In this document: positions 58,716-64,000 of the stretch, one piece after another
Numbering within the stretch: position 1 is the stretch's first letter
Layout: each line of letters opens with the position of its first letter
Assembly (NCBI RefSeq): GCF_014212125.1
Contig: NZ_JACJVP010000017.1
Location: forward strand, 1-64,000
Direction: 5' to 3'
Source: Cohnella nanjingensis
GTDB taxonomy: Bacteria; Bacillota; Bacilli; Paenibacillales; Paenibacillaceae
DNA: 64,000 bases
The notes under the pieces: model-generated
What the model saw: only the letters and a program-made list of their open reading frames with translations
The model's database searches: none
What the model was told of the DNA's origin: nothing
Translations under genes and position numbers: made by a program

Positions 58716-61700
58716 TTGTTTCGTTCGCTTCGCTTCCGATTATGGCTGCTGCTCTTGCTCACGACAGGTGCGACGCTGTTCCTGATGGGGTGGTTCTATT
58801 ACCAATCCGCACAAACGACGATCCGCGATTCTCTGCTCGACAATGCGTCGGCGAAGGTCGCCGGGCATTCCGAGGCGCTGTCCGTCTGGATTCGCGCGCG
58901 CACGCAGCAAGTCGAGATGCTCGCCGCCGAGGAAGCCATCCGGTACGGCGGCGAGCAGGCGCGGCAGCTGCGGCTACAGCGCGCGCTTCATGGCGATAGT
59001 CTATACGACGCTCTCTCGATCCGGGATTTGAGCGGCAAGCTCCTGGTGTCCGACGGCAGCTCCGCGGGGACGACCGAGCGATGGGCGTATCCGTTCCCGC
59101 TAGCCACCCAAACGTCCGTATCGATTCCTTTTTACGCCAGTCGGGAGCATGGACCGTCGAACCTGGTCGTCGCCATCCAGGTTCCGATTCTGAATCCGTT
59201 CGGTACCGGCGAATCGGTGCTGTGCGCGACCGTAAGGGCGGACGCCATCCTGGAAGATTCGACCCGGTTCGGCGGCAATGTGCTGGATGCGGTGAGTCTG
59301 ATCGACCGGCAGGGGCGTCTCGTCTATGAACCTTACGACGGACGTCCCTGGACGCATGCGCCGATGGATCGGATCCTGCGCGCCATGTCGGACGACTGGC
59401 AGGATCACGTCAAGAGCGACGGCGTTCTCTATATCGGGGCGTCGATCGCCGGCACCGGGTGGAGCCTGGTCGCCCAGTCCGCCACCGACAAGCTGTACGC
59501 GCCGCTGCATCGGCTGCTGCTCCTGACGATCGCGGCGGGCGTCGCGGCGGAGGCCGCGCTAGCGGTGCTCCTGTTCCTGCTCATCAGTCCCGTCATGAAC
59601 CGGATCAAGGCCATTCTGAGGAAGACCGAGGCGGTGGCCGCCGGGCACTTCCGCGTTTCGCCGCTCGCGATCGACAAGGAAGACGAGATCGGGGCGCTGG
59701 CCGTCTCCGTCAACGGGATGGTCGTGCAGCTGCGGCGGCTTTTCGAGCCGTTGCAGGCGGTGACCAACCAGAACGATTACGGCATCATCGTCGCCGACGC
59801 GTCCCATACGATTACGCAATTCAACGAGACGGCGGAGCGGATGCTCGGCTTTGCGGCTGCCGAGATGATAGGCCTGAAGACGCCGCTGGCCTTCTCCGAC
59901 ATGGCGGAGCTGCGCGGCAAAGCCGCGCGTCTGTCGGCACGGACGGGGCGGCGCGTCGAGCCCGGATTGCCTTATTTTCACGCGATGCTGCAAGGCAAGC
60001 TGACCTATACGGAGGACCGGACCTACATCCGCAAGGACGGCACGTCCCTGCCCGTTCATCTGAACGTGAGCAAGATTCTCGACGAGCAGGGAAGGGTTAC
60101 CGGCTACGTCAGCTTGTTCAGAGACATCACGAGACAGAAGAAAAATCAGGAGGAGCTCCTCGAGGCCAAGCTCGAAGCCGAGCGGGCGAACGAGGCGAAG
60201 AGCTTGTTCCTGGCGCGAATGAGCCATGAGATCCGGACGCCGATCAACGGCATCGTCGGGTTCGCGCAGCTGCTGGAGCGGACGCCGCTCACCGGCGCGC
60301 AGCGGGGGTACTTGCAGAAGATCGTCTCCTCTTCGGAGGTGCTGCTCGGCACGGTGAACCACATTCTCGACTTCTCCAAGATCGAAGCGGGCAAGTTCGA
60401 GTTGGAGAAAGTGTCGTTCGATCTGGACGAGCTGTTCCGCAAGCTGGCCGATACGCTCGGCATTTTTATCGGGGCCAAACCGGTCGAGATGATCTTCGAC
60501 GTCCAGGAAGACGCTCCGACGCGATTGATGGGCGATCCGCTGCGGTTGGAGCAGGTGCTTCTCAATTTGACGAACAACGCCGTCAAATTCACCGAAGAAG
60601 GGTATGTACACTTAAAGGTGCGCGTAACGGACCGGGAGCCGGACCGGGTCGCGCTTGCCTTTTCCGTATCGGACACGGGCATCGGAATCCGCGAAGACCA
60701 GCTTGCTCAGCTGTTCCGGCCGTTCGTGCAAGCGGACGGCTCGACCAGCCGCAAATACGGCGGATCGGGTCTTGGTCTCGTCATCGCGGACGAGATGATC
60801 GGACTGATGGGCGGGCGGCTTGCGGTCGATAGCGAACCGGGGGTAGGCAGCCGCTTCTCCTTCGATCTGACGTTCCCGATCGCGTCGAACGAGCGAAAAA
60901 GTGAACCCTGCGTGCCGCTGCATCGTTCCATTCTATGTATCGAGCGTTCGGGCTTGCTGCAGGAAGCGCTGGCTTCCATGCTGCGGCCGACCTGGGCCGA
61001 CGTCGCGTTCGCCGATTCGTGGACGGGCGCGATCGAGACGCTGGAGAAGCTGCCCGAGGGCCAGACGTTCGACTACGTTCTCTTCAACATGGAGATGCCC
61101 GACATGTACGGCGAGTCGACTTGGCTCGATCTGCGCAGCGCGGCGTCCGGGGCGAAGACGATCGCGATGACGACGCCGCTGGGCCAGAACGAGCTGCTGC
61201 GCATGGCGGAGGCGAATCGGCCGGACCGATCCCTGATCAAGCCGATCAACCGGCTTGCCTTGCGCTCGGCGCTGGCCGGTCTCGAGGAAGAGAGCCGCTT
61301 CGAGCAGCTCGCGCGGCTGCAGCACGAATTGCGCGACGAACCGCCCGCCCAGACGCGGATCTTGCTGGTCGAGGACCATGCGATCAATCAGCAGGTTGCC
61401 TGCGAGCTGCTGACGGAGCGCGGCTTCGACGTCGGCGTCGCCGCCGACGGGTTCGAGGCGCTGCGGATGCTGGCCGAACGGGAGTGGGACCTGGCGCTGA
61501 TGGACCTTCAGATGCCGGGGATGGACGGGTTCGAAGCGACACGGCGCCTGCGCGAGCGGCATTCCGAGTGGGAGCTGCCGGTCGTAGCCATGACGGCGAA
61601 CGTCATGGACGACGACCGGCGCAAGTGCTACCGGGTCGGCATGAACGACGTCATCACGAAGCCGATCCAGGCGAACGCGCTGTATGCCGCGGTGGACAAA

Positions 61701-62090
61701 TGGACGTCGCTCGCCAAGGCGGTCGACTGGGCGGACGCGCGCGAACGGGTGAACGGCAAGGATAATATTTTGCGGCAAATGACGCAGACGTTCCGGCGCG
61801 ACTACCCGGGCTTCGACGCGAGGCTCGTCGCCCTGATCGAAAGCGGGGACCGGGAGGGCGCGATACGGCTGCTGCATACCTTCAGGGGGGTGACCGGCAA
61901 TTTGTCCGCCAGAGGGCTGCACGAAGCGGCGACGCGACTGGAACGCGACTTGGCCCGCGGGGCGGAGGACGCTTCCGAGGCGGCTTGGAGAGCGGGCGCC
62001 GACCGCTTGTCCGAGGAGTTGGAGCGGGTGCTTCGCGCGATGGAATGGCGCGAAAAAGCGGATTGGCGGGCGTCGCGAAATAGCGAATAA
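58716..62090 (+). CDS. Hybrid sensor histidine kinase with pseudo-receiver, receiver and Hpt domains
   Basis: 1124 residues from a TTG at 58716, 7 nt after AGGAGGA; the ATG at 58668 has no RBS. TM1 (about 5-28), extracellular dCache-like region to about 265, TM2 (about 267-292), HAMP, PAS (about 345-475), HisKA with His504 in ARMSHEIRTPINGIVGF, HATPase_c (LTNNAVKFTEEG, DTGIGI, GGSGLGL). Then a degenerate receiver (SILCIERSG ... YVLFNMEMPD, Asn where the phospho-Asp should be), an intact receiver (ILLVEDHAINQQ ... LALMDLQMPGMDG) and a C-terminal Hpt with His in LLHTFRGVTGNLSA. A multi-step phosphorelay sensor; ligand unknown. Confidence 0.94.
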   Translation: MFRSLRFRLWLLLLLTTGATLFLMGWFYYQSAQTTIRDSLLDNASAKVAGHSEALSVWIRARTQQVEMLAAEEAIRYGGEQARQLRLQRALHGDSLYDALSIRDLSGKLLVSDGSSAGTTERWAYPFPLATQTSVSIPFYASREHGPSNLVVAIQVPILNPFGTGESVLCATVRADAILEDSTRFGGNVLDAVSLIDRQGRLVYEPYDGRPWTHAPMDRILRAMSDDWQDHVKSDGVLYIGASIAGTGWSLVAQSATDKLYAPLHRLLLLTIAAGVAAEAALAVLLFLLISPVMNRIKAILRKTEAVAAGHFRVSPLAIDKEDEIGALAVSVNGMVVQLRRLFEPLQAVTNQNDYGIIVADASHTITQFNETAERMLGFAAAEMIGLKTPLAFSDMAELRGKAARLSARTGRRVEPGLPYFHAMLQGKLTYTEDRTYIRKDGTSLPVHLNVSKILDEQGRVTGYVSLFRDITRQKKNQEELLEAKLEAERANEAKSLFLARMSHEIRTPINGIVGFAQLLERTPLTGAQRGYLQKIVSSSEVLLGTVNHILDFSKIEAGKFELEKVSFDLDELFRKLADTLGIFIGAKPVEMIFDVQEDAPTRLMGDPLRLEQVLLNLTNNAVKFTEEGYVHLKVRVTDREPDRVALAFSVSDTGIGIREDQLAQLFRPFVQADGSTSRKYGGSGLGLVIADEMIGLMGGRLAVDSEPGVGSRFSFDLTFPIASNERKSEPCVPLHRSILCIERSGLLQEALASMLRPTWADVAFADSWTGAIETLEKLPEGQTFDYVLFNMEMPDMYGESTWLDLRSAASGAKTIAMTTPLGQNELLRMAEANRPDRSLIKPINRLALRSALAGLEEESRFEQLARLQHELRDEPPAQTRILLVEDHAINQQVACELLTERGFDVGVAADGFEALRMLAEREWDLALMDLQMPGMDGFEATRRLRERHSEWELPVVAMTANVMDDDRRKCYRVGMNDVITKPIQANALYAAVDKWTSLAKAVDWADARERVNGKDNILRQMTQTFRRDYPGFDARLVALIESGDREGAIRLLHTFRGVTGNLSARGLHEAATRLERDLARGAEDASEAAWRAGADRLSEELERVLRAMEWREKADWRASRNSE

Positions 62091-62130
62091 TGAGAAATAA
62101 TGTAAATATTGACAGCGATTTATTTTATTG

Positions 62131-62160
62131 TTGAATCCTCGGGAAATGGTGAGGTAAAAT
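62131..62160 (+). promoter_or_regulatory. Probable sigma-A promoter of the 62234 gene
   Basis: TTGAAT (62131-62136), 18-bp spacer, TAAAAT (62155-62160) in an AT-rich stretch. Confidence 0.45.
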
Positions 62161-62233
62161 ATACTTAAATTCCTATTTTCGTATCCCTAAAAGATAGTAC
62201 TTAAGGCCCACATGGCGAAAGGAGGAGAACCCG

Positions 62234-62668
62234 GTGAAGGATAAGCATACGGAGCGTTGGAGTACATACGAGCCTTTCTATGTCGCCCTGGGGGACAAGA
62301 AAGTCGCGGATATTATCATCACCAATCATGCGAGGGTCCGGTGGACCGACCGGGTGGAGACCGAGAAGACAGGTTTCTCCGATATCGCCCAATACTTGTG
62401 GGAATGCCTGAAGGAAGGACGCGTGGTGTCCTACTATCGCAATGAAGAAGACGTTTACACGATCGACGACGACCTGGTGTTTGTGGCCGAGTTCGCCGTA
62501 TCGGATCAGGTCGATCTGCTGGGCATTCCGCTGCACAAGATGATCATCGTCACGTTCCTCGGACGCATGTCGGAGACGATGGAGCTGCGGGACCTGAAGA
62601 CGTATTATTCCTGGTTGCGCCATTCCCGCCGCATGACGCTCATTAAGAACAACCGCAAGCGCCGTTGA
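62234..62668 (+). CDS. Conserved hypothetical protein
   Basis: 144 residues from a GTG at 62234, 8 nt after AAAGGAGGAG. Mixed alpha/beta soluble protein: VADIIITNHARVRWTDRVETEKTGFSDIAQYLWECLKEGRVVSYYRNEEDVYTIDDDLVFVAEFAV...HKMIIVTFLGRMSETMELRDLKTYYSWLRHSRRMTLIKNNRKRR. The NHARxRWxxRV...LxxGRVxxYY arrangement looks like a small toxin-like or RNA-binding fold but matches no family I can name. It has its own promoter and terminator, so it is a stable single-gene unit. Confidence 0.7.
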   Translation: MKDKHTERWSTYEPFYVALGDKKVADIIITNHARVRWTDRVETEKTGFSDIAQYLWECLKEGRVVSYYRNEEDVYTIDDDLVFVAEFAVSDQVDLLGIPLHKMIIVTFLGRMSETMELRDLKTYYSWLRHSRRMTLIKNNRKRR

Positions 62669-62686
62669 TCCCCGCTCGTTTCTTGC

Positions 62687-62717
62687 AGGCATGCCGAATC
62701 CGGCATGCCTTTTTTTG
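62687..62717 (+). terminator. Terminator of the 62234 gene
   Basis: AGGCATGCCG / CGGCATGCCT hairpin followed by seven T. Confidence 0.93.
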
Positions 62718-62894
62718 ATTCGCGCGAGGCGTCGGCTTCGCCTATCCGGTGGCGGATCTCCGCCCGCACGCCGCTGAGGTCCTTGCGGCGCGGCGAAGCC
62801 GTTTTTCCAAGCAGGGCGGTTTGGCGCGAAGTTTGCGGAACCATGTGATATAATGCTTTCAAACGATCGGAATGGGGAAGGATGGAGACGCGAA

Positions 62895-63803
62895 TTGGCG
62901 CTTAACGTGCATCAGCTCCATATTTTTTATACCGTCGCGGAACGCGGGAGCTTCTCGGCCGCCGCCCAGACGCTGCATATGACGCAGCCGGCGGTGACGA
63001 TGCAGATTCAAGCGCTGGAAGAACGCTACGGCGTCAAGCTGCTGCAGCGCTCCGCGAAGAAGCTGGAGCTCACCGACGCGGGGAGGTGCCTGCTGCCGCA
63101 AGCGCGCAAAGCGATCGAGCTCATGCGGGAGACGGACGACGCCATGGCGCGGTATGCGCTTCAACTGAAGGGGCAGCTCAAGTTCGCAGCCAGCTTGACG
63201 ATCGGGGAATATGTCCTGCCCCGTCTGCTAGGCCCTTTCCTGAAGCGGTTCCCCGAGCTGTCGGTGAGCATGCGCATCATCAACACGACCGAGATCCTTG
63301 AAGAGATCGAGCACCACGGCTTGGCGTTCGGGCTCGTCGAAGGCCGCGTGGACGGACCCGGCTTGTTCGTCGAGCCGGTCATGAGCGACGAGCTGGTGCT
63401 CGTCGCGCCGGCGGACCACCCTTTCGCGTCGCGGACCGAGGTGACGCTCGAAGAGGTGGCGGCGGAACCGATGGTCCTCCGGGAGACGGGGTCGGGTACC
63501 CGGCAGGTGATGGAGGAGGAGCTGGTCCGACACGGCCTCGCGCCCGAGCGGCTGCGGGTCGTCAGCGACTTCGGCAGCACCGGGGCCGTGAAGTCGGCCG
63601 TTGAAGCGGGACTGGGCTTGTCCTTTCTGTCCGTATGGACCTTAAAGCACGAAGCGGCGCTCGGGCTGCTGAAGCCCGTGCGCATCCAGGGCGTGTCGTT
63701 CCGCCGCCAGTTCTACGCGGTACGCCAGCAGTCGGCGGACCTGCCGCTCGCGGCGTCCGCTCTACTAAACGATCTAAGGGGATTGCCCGATGAACCAAGT
63801 TGA
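62895..63803 (+). CDS. LysR-family transcriptional regulator
   Basis: 302 residues from a TTG at 62895, 7 nt after GGAG (an ATG at 62853 would add 14 residues without RBS). N-terminal winged HTH: LHIFYTVAERGSFSAAAQTLHMTQPAVTMQIQALEERYGVKLLQRSAKKLELTDAG. The substrate-binding domain resembles the CysL/YeiE-like group: LKFAASLTIGEYVLPRLLGPFLKRFPELSVSMRIINTTEILEEIEHHGLAFGLVEG...VLVAPADHPFA...REXGSGTRQ-type motif. It probably senses a small anion or metabolite. Its end overlaps the PHP gene by 14 bp, so they are co-transcribed. Confidence 0.93.
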   Translation: MALNVHQLHIFYTVAERGSFSAAAQTLHMTQPAVTMQIQALEERYGVKLLQRSAKKLELTDAGRCLLPQARKAIELMRETDDAMARYALQLKGQLKFAASLTIGEYVLPRLLGPFLKRFPELSVSMRIINTTEILEEIEHHGLAFGLVEGRVDGPGLFVEPVMSDELVLVAPADHPFASRTEVTLEEVAAEPMVLRETGSGTRQVMEEELVRHGLAPERLRVVSDFGSTGAVKSAVEAGLGLSFLSVWTLKHEAALGLLKPVRIQGVSFRRQFYAVRQQSADLPLAASALLNDLRGLPDEPS

Positions 63804-64000
63804 TTTGCACACCCATACGACCGCTTCGGACGGTCTGCATCGGCCCGCGGACAACGTCCGGATGGCTCGCGAGGCGGGGCTCGCGGGGATCGCGATCACC
63901 GACCACGACACGGTCGCCGGCATCCCCGAAGCGCGGGAAGCGGGCGAGCGTCTCGGCGTCGCGGTCGTCCCGGGCGTCGAGATCAGCACGGCGAGCGGCG
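63790..64000 (+). CDS. PHP-domain phosphoesterase, N-terminal part (runs off the window)
   Basis: 70 residues visible. MNQVDLHTHTTASDGLHRPADNVRMAREAGLAGIAITDHDTVAGIPEAREAGERLGVAVVPGVEISTASG contains PHP motif I (DLHTHTTASDG) and motif II (ITDHDT), then VPGVEIS. This matches TrpH/RNase AM-type and related histidinol-phosphatase-like PHP proteins, which hydrolyse nucleotide 3',5'-bisphosphates or RNA 5' ends. The start codon overlaps the LysR gene. The fold is certain; the substrate is not decidable from this fragment. Confidence 0.9.
   Translation, partial: MNQVDLHTHTTASDGLHRPADNVRMAREAGLAGIAITDHDTVAGIPEAREAGERLGVAVVPGVEISTASG

Overview
The window is one stretch of GC-rich (roughly 60 %) chromosome from a Gram-positive, spore-forming Bacillales bacterium, most likely a Paenibacillaceae member (Paenibacillus/Cohnella-like). 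The evidence is the gene set: CcpA with YtxJ, AcsA/AcuA/AcuC, YuaF/FloT, YlbF/YlbG, YlaN with FtsW, YugN, DUF1292, DUF1054, DUF1885 and DUF3055 proteins, an SLH-domain exported protein, strong AGGAGG ribosome binding sites, many TTG/GTG starts and sigma-A promoters. Most of it is ordinary core chromosome packed with short operons. No prophage, CRISPR array, rRNA or resistance island was seen.

Layout. 1-6.5 kb: tail of a radical-SAM protein, an SLH exported protein, two identical tRNA-Val(GAC) genes flanking a secreted helical-repeat protein, several very small proteins, a metallo-beta-lactamase-fold hydrolase and DUF1292/DUF1885 proteins. 6.6-10 kb: DUF3055, arginine/lysine-type decarboxylase SpeA and an MFS exporter. 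10-11.9 kb: the one clearly mobile-looking locus, an IS1595-like transposase gene that appears to lack catalytic residues, lying between inverted copies of a short dispersed repeat and next to an 8 x 26-bp tandem array. 11.9-22.7 kb: SwrC-type RND pump, DUF1054, GDSL hydrolase, 6-phosphogluconate dehydrogenase, shikimate kinase, rhodanese, a two-gene fluoride channel, an unusual EPSP synthase and a CoA-binding protein. 22.8-26.5 kb: PTS EIICBA and enzyme I. 26.6-30.6 kb: DJ-1/PfpI, VanZ, a Cys-rich protein, YtxJ, CcpA, MTA/SAH nucleosidase. 30.6-31.3 kb: a second, transposase-free cluster of the same repeat, including a roughly 45-bp periodic array. 31.4-35.2 kb: acuC-acuA facing acsA, with a good CcpA operator (cre) in front of acsA. 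35.3-44.7 kb: a class A penicillin-binding protein with FN3 domains, a SigW-type promoter driving yuaF-floT, rpsD with a long leader, a GGDEF protein and a lipoprotein. 44.8-52.7 kb: M29 aminopeptidase, an HPr-fold protein without the phospho-histidine, DedA, YlaN, Ca2+/H+ antiporter, Asp23, YugN-FtsW, M20 hydrolase and CBS protein. 53-64 kb: an XPB-type helicase with its partner protein, YlbF-YlbG, a response regulator and a very large hybrid histidine kinase, a conserved unknown, a LysR regulator and the start of a PHP-domain phosphoesterase.

How it fits together. Carbon regulation is the recurring theme: PTS EIICBA and EI, CcpA, a Crh-like HPr-fold protein, and the acetate-activation module (AcsA, its acetyltransferase AcuA and deacetylase AcuC) with a cre site. 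Envelope functions form a second theme (PBP1, FtsW, flotillin/NfeD, SLH protein, DedA, RND pump).

The most interesting candidate for something undescribed is the repeat family built on CTGAGCGAAGGGGAT. At both loci the copies on the left read as the reverse complement and those on the right read forward. One locus encloses an intact but apparently catalytically degenerate IS1595-like gene, a geometry that recalls REP/RAYT systems or terminal inverted repeats with a non-autonomous derivative.
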